Positions 27,076-36,339 of a DNA stretch of 64,000 nucleotides are shown here, piece by piece. Numbering within the stretch: the first letter of the stretch is position 1; each line of letters starts with the position of its first letter. Made by a program: the position numbers and the translations under genes. The stretch is from Streptomyces platensis (GTDB taxonomy: Bacteria > Actinomycetota > Actinomycetes > Streptomycetales > Streptomycetaceae), in assembly GCF_008704855.1 (NCBI RefSeq), contig NZ_CP023691.1, positions 8,308,001 to 8,372,000 of the forward strand. The letters run 5' to 3'. The notes beneath the pieces are model-generated. The model saw nothing but the letters and a program-made list of their open reading frames with translations. It did no database searches and had not been told where the DNA came from.

Positions 27076-30000
27076 GCGCCGGTCCGGAACCCGCGGTCGT
27101 GGGGCAGCCGGTGACCCTCACCGCGACGGTCGCCCCGGTCCCGCCGGGTGCCGGCACGCCGACCGGTACGGTCACTGTCGACTTCGGTGACGCCACCCCG
27201 CCCGCCACGGCCGCCCTGGTCGGCGGAGCCGTCACGCTCATGCACACCTACACCAGCAGCCTCAGCAGCCCGTACACGATCACCGCCACCTACAACAGCA
27301 GCAGCGACTTCACCGGCTCGGTGGCCACGGACACCCAGACGGTCCTGCCGGACGCGACGACCACCACGGTGACCTCCGCACCGGCCCCGTCCGTCGTCGG
27401 CCGGCCGGTCACCTTCACCGCGACCATCACTCCGGTGGAACCGGGCGCGGGCGCGCCGACCGGAACAGTGATCTTCGACTTCGGTGACGGCACGGACGCG
27501 TCCGTACAGCCGGTGGTCGCCGGGGTGGCGACGGCCGTACACGCCTACCCCAGCCCGGCCGGCAGCCCGTACACCGTCACCGCCACCTACGGCGGGGACA
27601 CCGATTTCACCGCTTCCAGCGGCGCCACCACCCAGTCCGTCGGCCGGGGCGCGTCCATGACAGTGGTCACCTCGCTGCCAGAACCGGCGGTGACCGGCCA
27701 GCCGGTGACCGTCACCGCGACCCTCTCGGCCGCCGCGCCCGGGGGCGGGACCCCGACCGGCACGGTCACCTTCGACTTCGGTGACGGTACGTCACCCAGC
27801 ACGGTGCCGGTCACCTCCGGGGTTGCCACGACGACACACACCTGGGCCGGTACCTCCGGCAGCCCGTACACCGTCACGGCCGACTACAGCGGGGACGCCG
27901 ACTTCACCCCGTCCACCGGTACCGGTACGCAGACCATTGCCCCGGCCGCGACCACGACCACCGTCAGCGCAGTGCCGGTGCCCTCGGTGACCGGCCGGCC
28001 GGTGGACCTCACCGCGACGGTCTCCGCCGTCGCACCGGGAGCCGGCACCCCGACCGGCACCGTCACCTTCGACTTCGGTGACGGCACCACACCCACCACC
28101 GCACCCCTGACGGACGGCACCGCCACCCTCACCCACGCCTGGGACGATACGTCCGGCAGCCCCTACACCGTCACGGTCAACTACAGCGGGGACGCCGACT
28201 TCAGCCCCTCCACCGGTACCGGCACGCAGACCGTCGGCCCGGCCGCGACCACGACCACCGTCAGCGGACTGCCGGAGCCCTCGGTCACCGGCCAGCCGGT
28301 GACGTTCCTCGCGAGGGTGCTGTCCGACAGCATGGGGGGCGCGGCGCCCACGGGGATGGTCACCTTCGACTTCGGTGATGGCACCACACCGGTCACCGTC
28401 GCCGCAGCGGGTGGCGTGGCGAGCGCCGCGCACACGTACACGAGCGCCACGGGCAGCTCCTACACGGTCCGCGCCACCTACAACGGCGACGACCGGTTCA
28501 CCGCCTCCGTGGGGACCGAAACCCACATCGTGCAGCCGTCGTTGTCGGCGACGGTGGTCAGCTCGTCGCCGGATCCCGCAGTGGTGGGCCAGTCGGTGGA
28601 CATCACCGCGACGGTCTCCGCGGCCGCGCCGGGGGCCGGTACGCCCACCGGTACGGTCACCTTCGACTTCGGTGACGGCACGCCGTCCGTCACCGCACCC
28701 GTGACGGACGGCACCGCCACCGTCACCCACGCCTGGGCGAGCACCTCCGGCAGCCCCTACGCCCTCACGGCCGGCTACAGCGGCGACGCCGACTTCAGCC
28801 CCTCCACGGCAACCGGCGTGCAGACCGTCGCCCAGGCCGCGACCACCACCGCCGTGGCTTCCTCGCCCGATCCCTCGGTGACGGGCCGGCCGGTGGACAT
28901 CACCGCGACGGTCTCCGCGGACGCGCCGGGGGCCGGAACCCCGACCGGCACGGTCACCTTCGACTTCGGCGACGGCACCCCCTCCGTCACCGCCACGGTC
29001 ACCGCGGGCGTGGCCACCGTGCACCACACCTGGACCAGTACCTCCGGCAGCCCGTACACCGTCACGGCCGAATACAGCGGGGACATCGACTTCGGCCCCT
29101 CCACCGGCACCGACAGCCAGATCGTCGGCCAGGCCTCCGCCGCCCTGTCCCTGTTCTCCTCCCCGGATCCGTCGGTGGCCGGACAGGAGGTCACCTTCAC
29201 CGCCCTGGTGTCCGTGGTTCCCCCGGGCGCGGGCACCCCCACCGGGACCGTCACCTTCGATTTCGGCGACGGCACGGCGCCCGTCACCGCACCGGTCAGC
29301 TCCGATGCGGCAACCGTGACGCACGGCTACGCGAATTCGACCGGCAGCCCCTACACGGTCACCGCCACCTACCACGGCGACGACGACTTCGCGCCCGTCA
29401 CCACCACCGACGTCCACACGGTGGCAGTCAGCGCCGCCACCACGTTGACGACCGTGAGCTCCTCCCCGGACCCCTCGGTGACGGGCCGGCCGGTGACCTT
29501 CACCGCGACCGTGTCCCCGACCCCGCCCGGCGCCGGGGTGCCGACCGGAACGGTCACCTTCACCTTCGGCGACGGAACGGCGGCCGTCACGGCCTCGCTC
29601 TCCGGCGGGGTCGCCGGTGTCACCCATGCCTACACCACCGCGACCGGCAGTCCGTACACCGTGACCGCGCGCTACAGCGGGGACGCCAACTTCAGCTCCT
29701 CGTCCGGCACGGACAGTCAGACGGTCGATCCGGCGTCGACACTGACCACGGTGGTCACCGCGCCGGACCTGTCCGTGGTCGGCCAGCCGGTGACCCTTAC
29801 CGCGACCGTCGCACCGGTCGCGCCGGGAGCCGGGGTGCCGACCGGCGCGGTCACCTTCGACTCCGGGGACGGCACTCCGCCCACCCTGACCTCGCTCTCC
29901 GACGGCGTCGCCCGGATCACCCACACCTATACGGCCGCGGGCGGCCCGTACACGGTGACCGCGCTCTACCAGGGGAACGACAGCTTCTCCTCGTCGAGCG

Positions 30001-32087
30001 GGAGCGATACCCAGACGGTGGGCAGGTCCGCGACGACGACGGCGGTGGTGTCGTCTCCTGATCCGACTGTGGTGGGTCAGTTGACCACGGTGACGGCTTC
30101 GGTGGCCTCGGTTGCGCCGGGGGCGGGGGCGCCGTCGGGTACGGTCACGTTCCATTTCGGTGATGGCAGTCCGACGTTGACGGCGCCGGTCAGTGATGGG
30201 CTGGCGGTGGTGACGCATGCGTATGGGAGTACGGCGGGCAGTCCGTTCGCGATTACCGCGATGTATGACGGGGATGCGAACTTCTCCTCGTCGAGCGGGA
30301 GTGACACGCAGACCGTTGGCAAGGCGGCCACCACCACGGCGGTGGTGTCGTCTCCTGATCCGACTGTGGTGGGTCAGTTGACCACGGTGACGGCTTCGGT
30401 GGCTTCGGTTGCGCCGGGGGCGGGGGCGCCGTCGGGTACGGTCACGTTCCATTTCGGTGATGGCAGTCCGACGTTGACGGCGCCGGTCAGTGATGGGCTG
30501 GCGGTGGTGACGCATGCGTATGGGAGTACGGCGGGCAGTCCGTTCGCGATTACCGCGATGTATGACGGGGATGCGAACTTCTCCTCGTCGAGCGGGAGTG
30601 ACACGCAGACCGTTGGCAAGGCGGCCACCACCACGGCGGTGGTGTCCTCGCCCGATCCCACGGTCGTCGGACAGTCCACCACCCTCACGGCCTCCGTCGC
30701 CTCCGCGGTCCCCGGGGCCGCCGCCCCCACCGGTACGGTCGCCTTCAGTTTCGGCGACGGCACCCCCTCGACCACCACCACCCTCTCCGACGGCATCGCG
30801 ACCGTCGCGCACACCTACACCACCACGAGCGGCAGCCCCTTCCCCCTCACGGCGACCTACAACGGGGACGCCGGCTTCACCTCGTCAAGTGCCGGTGACT
30901 CTCAGACGGTGGGGAGGGCGGCGACGACGACGGCGGTGGTTTCTTCGCCGGATCCGTCGGTGGCGGGGCAGGCGGTGACGCTTACCGCGACGGTGTCGGC
31001 GGTGGCGCCGGGGGCCGGTACGCCTACGGGTACGGTCACCTTCAGTTTCGGCGATGGCACCAGCGCCGGCACCGCGACTCTCTCCGGCGGCACCGCGACC
31101 GTGACGCATACGTTCACGGGGGCCGCCGGCAGCCCGTACAACGTCACGGCGACCTACAACGGGGACACCAACTTCACGTCATCGAGCGGCAGTGGCTCGC
31201 AGACGGTGGGGAGGGCGGCGACGACGACGGCGGTGGTTTCTTCGCCGGATCCGTCGGTGGCGGGGCAGGCGGTGACGCTTACCGCGACGGTGTCGGCGGT
31301 GGCGCCGGGGGCCGGTACGCCTACGGGTACGGTCACCTTCAGTTTCGGTGACGGCACCAGCGCCGGCACCGCGTCCCTCTCCGGCGGCACCGCGACCGTC
31401 ACTCACACCTACGCCACCAGGTCCGGCAGCCCCTTCCCCATCACGGCCACTTACAACGGAGACGCCAACTTCACGGCCTCCACCGGCAATGACACCCAGA
31501 CGCTCACCAAGAACGCGTCCACCACCACGGTGACCTCCACTCCCGACCCCTCGGTGTCCGGCGGGACGGTGACCGTCCGGGCGACGGTCTCCGCCGCGGC
31601 CGGTACGCCGACCGGCACGGTCACCTTCAGTTTCGGTGACGGCACCAGCACCGCCACCGCGCCCCTCTCCGGCGGAGTCGCCACCGTCACCCACCCCTAC
31701 TCGACCACCACCGGGAGCCCGTTCACCCTCACGGCCACCTACGGCGGGGACGCCAGCTTCAACGGCTCCACCGGCACCGACACCCAGACCGTCACCCGGG
31801 CCACCACCTCCACCACCGTGATCTCCACGCCCAACCCCGCCACGACGGGTGACCGGGTCACGGTCACCGCGACCGTGGTTCCCGTCGCCCCCGCAACGGG
31901 CACGCCCACCGGAACCGTCACCCTCGCCATCACGGGGCGCAGCCCCCAGACCGTGCCTCTCGTCAACGGCACGGCCAGCGTGTCATTCAATCCCCTGTCG
32001 AGGGGGACCCACTTGGTCATCGGCAACTACAACGGCGACGTCAGCTTCGCGCCGTCCTCCGGGACCACTCTCCAGACGGTGAACTGA
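27066..32087 (+). CDS. giant Ig-like repeat protein, C-terminal part (frameshifted)
   Basis: The frame codes 1673 residues and continues the array without a break: 17 further units (13-29 of the whole), most with the FDFGDG motif. The last unit lacks FGDG, ends in LQTVN and acts as a cap. No ribosome binding site precedes the first ATG at 27066, which falls inside a unit, so this is not an independent gene. With one base restored near 27028 the two parts give a protein of about 3213 residues. Units 23 and 24 are identical in protein, and the first halves of units 26 and 27 are nearly so. A terminator hairpin follows the stop. Confidence 0.8.
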   Translation: MEVSAGPEPAVVGQPVTLTATVAPVPPGAGTPTGTVTVDFGDATPPATAALVGGAVTLMHTYTSSLSSPYTITATYNSSSDFTGSVATDTQTVLPDATTTTVTSAPAPSVVGRPVTFTATITPVEPGAGAPTGTVIFDFGDGTDASVQPVVAGVATAVHAYPSPAGSPYTVTATYGGDTDFTASSGATTQSVGRGASMTVVTSLPEPAVTGQPVTVTATLSAAAPGGGTPTGTVTFDFGDGTSPSTVPVTSGVATTTHTWAGTSGSPYTVTADYSGDADFTPSTGTGTQTIAPAATTTTVSAVPVPSVTGRPVDLTATVSAVAPGAGTPTGTVTFDFGDGTTPTTAPLTDGTATLTHAWDDTSGSPYTVTVNYSGDADFSPSTGTGTQTVGPAATTTTVSGLPEPSVTGQPVTFLARVLSDSMGGAAPTGMVTFDFGDGTTPVTVAAAGGVASAAHTYTSATGSSYTVRATYNGDDRFTASVGTETHIVQPSLSATVVSSSPDPAVVGQSVDITATVSAAAPGAGTPTGTVTFDFGDGTPSVTAPVTDGTATVTHAWASTSGSPYALTAGYSGDADFSPSTATGVQTVAQAATTTAVASSPDPSVTGRPVDITATVSADAPGAGTPTGTVTFDFGDGTPSVTATVTAGVATVHHTWTSTSGSPYTVTAEYSGDIDFGPSTGTDSQIVGQASAALSLFSSPDPSVAGQEVTFTALVSVVPPGAGTPTGTVTFDFGDGTAPVTAPVSSDAATVTHGYANSTGSPYTVTATYHGDDDFAPVTTTDVHTVAVSAATTLTTVSSSPDPSVTGRPVTFTATVSPTPPGAGVPTGTVTFTFGDGTAAVTASLSGGVAGVTHAYTTATGSPYTVTARYSGDANFSSSSGTDSQTVDPASTLTTVVTAPDLSVVGQPVTLTATVAPVAPGAGVPTGAVTFDSGDGTPPTLTSLSDGVARITHTYTAAGGPYTVTALYQGNDSFSSSSGSDTQTVGRSATTTAVVSSPDPTVVGQLTTVTASVASVAPGAGAPSGTVTFHFGDGSPTLTAPVSDGLAVVTHAYGSTAGSPFAITAMYDGDANFSSSSGSDTQTVGKAATTTAVVSSPDPTVVGQLTTVTASVASVAPGAGAPSGTVTFHFGDGSPTLTAPVSDGLAVVTHAYGSTAGSPFAITAMYDGDANFSSSSGSDTQTVGKAATTTAVVSSPDPTVVGQSTTLTASVASAVPGAAAPTGTVAFSFGDGTPSTTTTLSDGIATVAHTYTTTSGSPFPLTATYNGDAGFTSSSAGDSQTVGRAATTTAVVSSPDPSVAGQAVTLTATVSAVAPGAGTPTGTVTFSFGDGTSAGTATLSGGTATVTHTFTGAAGSPYNVTATYNGDTNFTSSSGSGSQTVGRAATTTAVVSSPDPSVAGQAVTLTATVSAVAPGAGTPTGTVTFSFGDGTSAGTASLSGGTATVTHTYATRSGSPFPITATYNGDANFTASTGNDTQTLTKNASTTTVTSTPDPSVSGGTVTVRATVSAAAGTPTGTVTFSFGDGTSTATAPLSGGVATVTHPYSTTTGSPFTLTATYGGDASFNGSTGTDTQTVTRATTSTTVISTPNPATTGDRVTVTATVVPVAPATGTPTGTVTLAITGRSPQTVPLVNGTASVSFNPLSRGTHLVIGNYNGDVSFAPSSGTTLQTVN
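30041..30634. repeat. two near-identical 297-bp tandem units within the giant gene
   Basis: Bases 30041-30337 and 30338-30634 are almost identical, with changes such as GCCTCG to GCTTCG, and code identical 99-residue units. Their third codon positions are richer in T and A than those of neighbouring units. A similar 297-bp offset relates about 30909-31050 to 31206-31347. Confidence 0.9.
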
Positions 32088-32091
32088 CGGA

Positions 32092-32131
32092 GCGGTGCCC
32101 CCGGCTCCCGTGAGCGGAGCCGGGGCACCGC
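32092..32131 (+). terminator. terminator of the giant repeat gene
   Basis: The arms GCGGTGCCCCCGGCTCC and GGAGCCGGGGCACCGC pair over 16 bp with one bulged C around a 7-base loop, five bases after the stop codon of the giant gene. Confidence 0.85.
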
Positions 32132-32332
32132 TGTGTTCCGGCCGCCTCGGGGAAGCGCCAGGCGGCCTCCCGCGGCTCTCCCGCCGCGATCCGCGGCAGC
32201 GGCGCCTCGGTCCGGTTGGCGCGTCCGTTACTTACCCGCGCCCGGGGAGTGGTGAAGAATCCGGACGCGACGACGGGCTTCGGCGCGGGGGAGTGGCGAC
32301 CGGATCACGCGGCACCCTTGGCAGCGTCAGTG

Positions 32333-32343
32333 CAATGTGAAAT
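32333..32343. promoter_or_regulatory. GntR-type operator element upstream of the hydroxyproline genes
   Basis: CAATGTGAAAT, followed by ATTAC, ends ten bases before the first gene of the cluster. The same 11 bases occur upstream of the GntR gene at 38719-38729, and nowhere else that I noticed. The position over the start region suits a repressor site. Confidence 0.65.
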
Positions 32344-32352
32344 ATTACTGAC

Positions 32353-33507
32353 GTGCTCTTGAGAAGAAGCCCGGATGTCATCGTCGTCGGAGCGGGCGTG
32401 GTCGGCGCGGCCTGTGCCTACTACGCGGCCCGCGCCGGCCTCTCCGTCACCGTGCTCGACCGCGGCCCCGTCGCGGGCGGCACCACGGGCGCCGGTGAGG
32501 GCAACCTCCTGGTCTCCGACAAGGAGCCCGGCCCCGAACTCGATCTCGCGCTGCTGTCCACCGGGTTGTGGCAGGAGCTGGCCGAACTGCTCCCGCCGCA
32601 GATCGAGTACGAGCCCAAGGGCGGCCTCGTGGTCGCCGCCGACGAGAGCGGGATGCGGGCCCTGCGCGACTTCGCGGCCGGACAGCGCACGGCCGGTGTG
32701 CGGGCGGACGAGATCCCCGCGGACCGGTTGCGGGAGCTGGAACCGCATCTGACTCCCGGCCTGGCAGGGGGCTTTCACTATCCGCAGGACGCTCAGGTGA
32801 TGCCGGCCCTGGCCGCCGCCCATCTGCTGCGCGCGGGCGGTGAGCGGGTGTGCCTGCGGCTGGGTGAGGAAGTCACCGGCCTGCTGACCACGGCGGACGG
32901 AGCGGTGCGGGGGGTGCGTACGGCCGCCGGCGAGGTGTCCGCCCCGTACGTGGTCAATGCGGCCGGCACCTGGGGCGGCGAGTTCGCGCGGCTCGCGGGC
33001 GTCGCACTCCCGGTGCTGCCGCGCCGCGGCTTCGTGCTCGTCACGGAACCGCTGCCGCGGGTGGTGCGGCGCAAGGTGTACGCGGCCGACTATGTGGCCG
33101 ACGTCGCCAGTGGCTCGGCGGCGCTCCAGACCTCGGCGGTGGTCGAGGGCACCGCGGCCGGGCCCGTCCTGATCGGCGCCAGCCGGGAACGGGTCGGCTT
33201 CGACCGGACGCTGTCGACCGAGGTGCTGCGCCGCCTGGCGGCCCAGGCCACCGCACTCTTCCCGGTCCTCGCCGGGGTCCGCGCGATGCGGACGTATGTG
33301 GGGTTCCGCCCGTACCTGCCCGACCATCTGCCGGCCATCGGCCCCGATCCGCGGGTGCCCGGTCTGCTGCACGCCTGCGGTCACGAAGGCGCGGGGATCG
33401 GCCTCGCCCCGGCCACCGGGCTGCTCATCGCGCGGTCCCTGAGCGGGGGCGAACCGCCCCTGGACCCAGGCCCGTTCCACCCCGCCCGTTTCGAAGCCGC
33501 TGTCTGA
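32353..33507 (+). CDS. D-hydroxyproline dehydrogenase beta subunit (FAD)
   Basis: The 384-residue protein is a DAO/glycine-oxidase-like flavoprotein with the dinucleotide motif VVGAGVVGAACAYYAA at the N-terminus, the TGAGEGNLLVSDK segment and the C-terminal GLLHACGHEGAGIGLAPATG. This is the HcnC-like subunit of the three-subunit D-hydroxyproline dehydrogenase described in Pseudomonas (LhpB type). It oxidises cis-4-hydroxy-D-proline to 1-pyrroline-4-hydroxy-2-carboxylate. GTG 32353 has no ribosome binding site and starts ten bases after a putative operator, so the mRNA may be leaderless. The gamma subunit follows after 26 bases. Confidence 0.85.
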   Translation: MLLRRSPDVIVVGAGVVGAACAYYAARAGLSVTVLDRGPVAGGTTGAGEGNLLVSDKEPGPELDLALLSTGLWQELAELLPPQIEYEPKGGLVVAADESGMRALRDFAAGQRTAGVRADEIPADRLRELEPHLTPGLAGGFHYPQDAQVMPALAAAHLLRAGGERVCLRLGEEVTGLLTTADGAVRGVRTAAGEVSAPYVVNAAGTWGGEFARLAGVALPVLPRRGFVLVTEPLPRVVRRKVYAADYVADVASGSAALQTSAVVEGTAAGPVLIGASRERVGFDRTLSTEVLRRLAAQATALFPVLAGVRAMRTYVGFRPYLPDHLPAIGPDPRVPGLLHACGHEGAGIGLAPATGLLIARSLSGGEPPLDPGPFHPARFEAAV

Positions 33508-33533
33508 CCCGTCCCTACGAGAGGAGGCCCGCA

Positions 33534-33848
33534 GTGGCCCGTACCCCCGCCGCACTGGCAGGGGCGAACCCCGGCGCGTCGTTCGAGATCACCATGGACG
33601 GCCGTCCGGTCCCCGCCCTGCCCGGCCAGTCCGTCGCCGCGGCCCTGTGGTCCGCCGGCATCCTCGCCTGGCGCACCACTCGCACCACCGGCCGCCCGCG
33701 GGGAGCCTTCTGCGGCATCGGGCAGTGCTACGACTGCCTCGCCACCATCAACGGGGAGCCCAACCGCCGGGCCTGTCTGGTGCCCGCAAGCCCCGGCGAC
33801 GCGATCACCACCCAGGAGGGACACGGCCATGCCCGCATCGGCGTCTGA
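33534..33848 (+). CDS. D-hydroxyproline dehydrogenase gamma subunit ([2Fe-2S])
   Basis: The 104-residue protein carries a plant-type [2Fe-2S] motif in GAFCGIGQCYDCLATING plus a fourth cysteine in NRRACLVPA, as in the small ferredoxin-like subunit of HcnA/LhpF type. It would pass electrons between the two flavin subunits. GAGGAGG lies just before the GTG start. The 3' end overlaps the alpha subunit start by 20 bases. Confidence 0.88.
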   Translation: MARTPAALAGANPGASFEITMDGRPVPALPGQSVAAALWSAGILAWRTTRTTGRPRGAFCGIGQCYDCLATINGEPNRRACLVPASPGDAITTQEGHGHARIGV

Positions 33849-35292
33849 ACCGTACGACCTCGCGGTGCTCGGCGCGGGCGCCGCCGGTCTCGCCGGTGCC
33901 GTCACGGCAGCCGAACTCGGCCTGTCCGTGGCCCTGTTGGATGCCGCACCGCAGCCCGGCGGGCAGTTCTACCGGCATCCGGCACCGGCCGCCGGCGCGG
34001 CCCGGCCCGAGGCACTGCACCATGACTGGGCGGCCTTCGCCGCGCTGCGCCGGCGCCTGGAGCGGAGCGACATCCGCCATCTGTCCGGGCACCACGTCTG
34101 GGCCGTCACGAAGGAGGACGGCGACCTGTGGGCGGTGCACGCCGTCACCGGGCCCGACGGCACCGGGGAGCAATCGGTCCGGGTGCGGGCCCGTACGATC
34201 CTGCTCGCGACCGGTGCCTACGAACGCCAACTCCCCTTTCCCGGCTGGACCGTACCGGGGGTCGTGGGCGCCGGGGGAGCACAGGCCATGCTCAAGTCCG
34301 GTCTGGTGCTGCCCGGTAAGCGGATCGTTGTGGCGGGCAGCGGCCCCCTGCTGCTCGCGGTCGCCTCGTCGCTGGCCGCCGCCGGTGCGCAGGTCCCCGC
34401 CGTGATCGAGGCGTCCGGCTATCTGGGGTACGCACGACACCCCGGTGCGCTCGCCGCCAATCCGCGCAAGCTCGCCGAGGCGGCGGTCCACGGGGCCGCC
34501 CTGCTGCGGCACCGGGTCCGGCTGCGCACCCGCAGCGCGGTCACCGAGGTGCACGGCACCGACCGGGTGGCGGCCGTCACCGTCACCCGGCTCGACCGCG
34601 ACTGGCGGCCCGTACGGGGGACGGGCCGGCGGATCGCCTGCGACGCCCTCGCAGTGGGACACGGCCTGGTCCCGCAGATCGAACTGGCCACCGCACTCGG
34701 CTGCGCCACCCGCCGCACCGCGGACGGGACCTCGGCCCTGGCCCTGGACGCCCTTCAGGAAACCTCCGTACGCGGGCTGTGGGCGGCGGGGGAGACCGGG
34801 GGAGTGGGCGGCGCCCCGCTCGCCCGCACGGAAGGGGAACTGGCCGGGCTCGCGGCAGCCGCCCGGCTCCACGGGCGCCCCGCCGACGAAGGGCGCGTAC
34901 GGGCGCTGCGGCGTCGGCGGGACCGGATGCGTGCCTTCGCCGAGGCGATGGCCGCCAGCCACGCACCGGCGGCGGGCTGGACGGGCTGGCTGACCGACGA
35001 CACGGAGGTCTGCCGCTGCGAGGAAGTGACCGCCGGAACGATCCGTGAGGCCGTCACCGGCCTCGGCGCCCGTGACGCCCGCACCGTCAAACTCCTCACC
35101 CGGGCCGGTATGGGCTGGTGCCAGGGGCGGATGTGCGGGACGGCAGCGGCGTGCCTCGCGGCAGGCGATGGGGAGGCGGAACCACCCGCCGAGCGCCGCC
35201 CGTTCGCGGTGCCCGTTCCGCTCTCCGCCCTCGCCTCGTCCGACGACTCCACCGGAAGCCGGCCGGACACCGTCCCGGCCGTCGACGACTGA
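33829..35292 (+). CDS. D-hydroxyproline dehydrogenase alpha subunit (FAD, BFD-type [2Fe-2S])
   Basis: The 487-residue protein has the FAD motif VLGAGAAGLAGAVTAAELG, a second nucleotide fold (IVVAGSGPLLLAVASSL), the WAAGETGGVGG segment, and a C-terminal BFD-like cluster with CRCEEVT and GWCQGRMCG cysteines. This is the HcnB/LhpE-like subunit of the heteromeric dehydrogenase. The overlap with the gamma gene implies translational coupling and equal dosage. Such enzymes feed electrons to the respiratory chain rather than to oxygen. Confidence 0.87.
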   Translation: MPASASEPYDLAVLGAGAAGLAGAVTAAELGLSVALLDAAPQPGGQFYRHPAPAAGAARPEALHHDWAAFAALRRRLERSDIRHLSGHHVWAVTKEDGDLWAVHAVTGPDGTGEQSVRVRARTILLATGAYERQLPFPGWTVPGVVGAGGAQAMLKSGLVLPGKRIVVAGSGPLLLAVASSLAAAGAQVPAVIEASGYLGYARHPGALAANPRKLAEAAVHGAALLRHRVRLRTRSAVTEVHGTDRVAAVTVTRLDRDWRPVRGTGRRIACDALAVGHGLVPQIELATALGCATRRTADGTSALALDALQETSVRGLWAAGETGGVGGAPLARTEGELAGLAAAARLHGRPADEGRVRALRRRRDRMRAFAEAMAASHAPAAGWTGWLTDDTEVCRCEEVTAGTIREAVTGLGARDARTVKLLTRAGMGWCQGRMCGTAAACLAAGDGEAEPPAERRPFAVPVPLSALASSDDSTGSRPDTVPAVDD

Positions 35293-35364
35293 CCGCCGGC
35301 CGTCCCTTGTGGCGGCCACGGACGACTCAATAAAATGTCACACGCTATAGAAGGGTTCACCGGC

Positions 35365-36273
35365 ATGACCGCCCTCACCTGGAACAGCACCCGCCCCTGG
35401 CGCGGAATCATGGTCGCCACGGCACTGCCGCTGCGCGACGATCTGTCCGTCGACCACGACGCCTATGCCCAGCACGTCCGTTGGCTGATCGAGCAGGGCT
35501 GCGACGGCGTCGTACCGAACGGCTCGCTCGGCGAATACCAGACCCTCACCGACGAGGAGCGGGCCCGTGTGGTGCGGACCGCGGTCGAAGCGGCGGGCGA
35601 CGGCGCGCGGGTCATGCCCGGCGTCGCCGCTTACGGCAGCGCCGAGTCCCGGCGCTGGGCGGAGCAGGCGGGCGAGGCGGGCTGCGGCTCGGTCCTGCTG
35701 CTGCCCCCGAACGCCTACCGCGCCGACGAACGGGCCGTCCGCGCCCACTACGCCGAGGCCGCCAAGGCGGGGGTGCCGGTCGTCGCGTACAACAACCCCC
35801 TCGACACCAAGGTGGATCTGACACCCGGGCTGCTGGCCCGGCTGCACCAGGACGGCAGCATCGTCGCGGTCAAGGAATTCTCCGGCGATGTGCGCCGTGC
35901 CTACGAGATCGCCGAACTCGCCCCGGAACTCGACCTGTTGATCGGCGCGGACGATGTCCTGCTCGAACTCGCCGTGGCCGGTGCGGTCGGCTGGGTCGCG
36001 GGCTACCCCAACGCCTTCCCCGCCACCTGCGCCGCGCTCTACCACGCCGCAGTCGCCGGTGACCTGGACACCGCCCTGCCGCTCTACAAGTCCCTGCACC
36101 CGCTGCTGCGCTGGGACTCGAAGACGGAGTTCGTCCAGTGCATCAAGCTGTCCATGGACCTCGTCGGCCGCCACGGTGGCCCCGCCCGTCCGCCGCGCTC
36201 CCCGCTCACGGGGGAGATCGAGGCCGAAGTCCGGGCCGCCACCGAGAAGGCCGTGGCCACCGGACACCACTGA
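35365..36273 (+). CDS. 1-pyrroline-4-hydroxy-2-carboxylate deaminase (DHDPS family)
   Basis: The 302-residue protein is a class I aldolase-fold member with the Schiff-base lysine Lys170 in IVAVKEFSGD, the partner Tyr142 in VVAYNNP, and NGSLGEYQTLTDEER as the substrate loop (GTTGE-like in true dihydrodipicolinate synthase). In this cluster it should convert the dehydrogenase product to 2-oxoglutarate semialdehyde and ammonia. ATG 35365 has GAAGGG nine bases upstream. An earlier ATG at 35335 lies inside an AATGTCACAC element and was not chosen. The 73-base gap before it may hold a second promoter. Confidence 0.85.
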   Translation: MTALTWNSTRPWRGIMVATALPLRDDLSVDHDAYAQHVRWLIEQGCDGVVPNGSLGEYQTLTDEERARVVRTAVEAAGDGARVMPGVAAYGSAESRRWAEQAGEAGCGSVLLLPPNAYRADERAVRAHYAEAAKAGVPVVAYNNPLDTKVDLTPGLLARLHQDGSIVAVKEFSGDVRRAYEIAELAPELDLLIGADDVLLELAVAGAVGWVAGYPNAFPATCAALYHAAVAGDLDTALPLYKSLHPLLRWDSKTEFVQCIKLSMDLVGRHGGPARPPRSPLTGEIEAEVRAATEKAVATGHH

Positions 36274-36317
36274 CCGCATCCATCATCACTGACCGCATGC
36301 GTCACCACTGACCGCAT
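36268..36317. repeat. three 12-bp direct repeats with a 19-bp period
   Basis: CACTGACCGCAT occurs at 36268, 36287 and 36306. The first copy contains the stop codon of the deaminase gene, and the copies fill the gap before the epimerase ribosome binding site. Confidence 0.85.
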
Positions 36318-36339
36318 CCGTGCCGCTTCGAAAGGACTC

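Noticed and set aside
27792..30812. A 1006-codon minus-strand frame opposite the second part of the repeat gene
   Set aside because: It is also a shadow of the repeat array. It repeats with the same 297-base period and has no independent start signal or recognised domain.
35335..35364. ATG 35335 as the start of the deaminase gene
   Set aside because: It sits inside an operator-like AATGTCACAC sequence with no ribosome binding site; ATG 35365 has GAAGGG at good distance and matches the family start.
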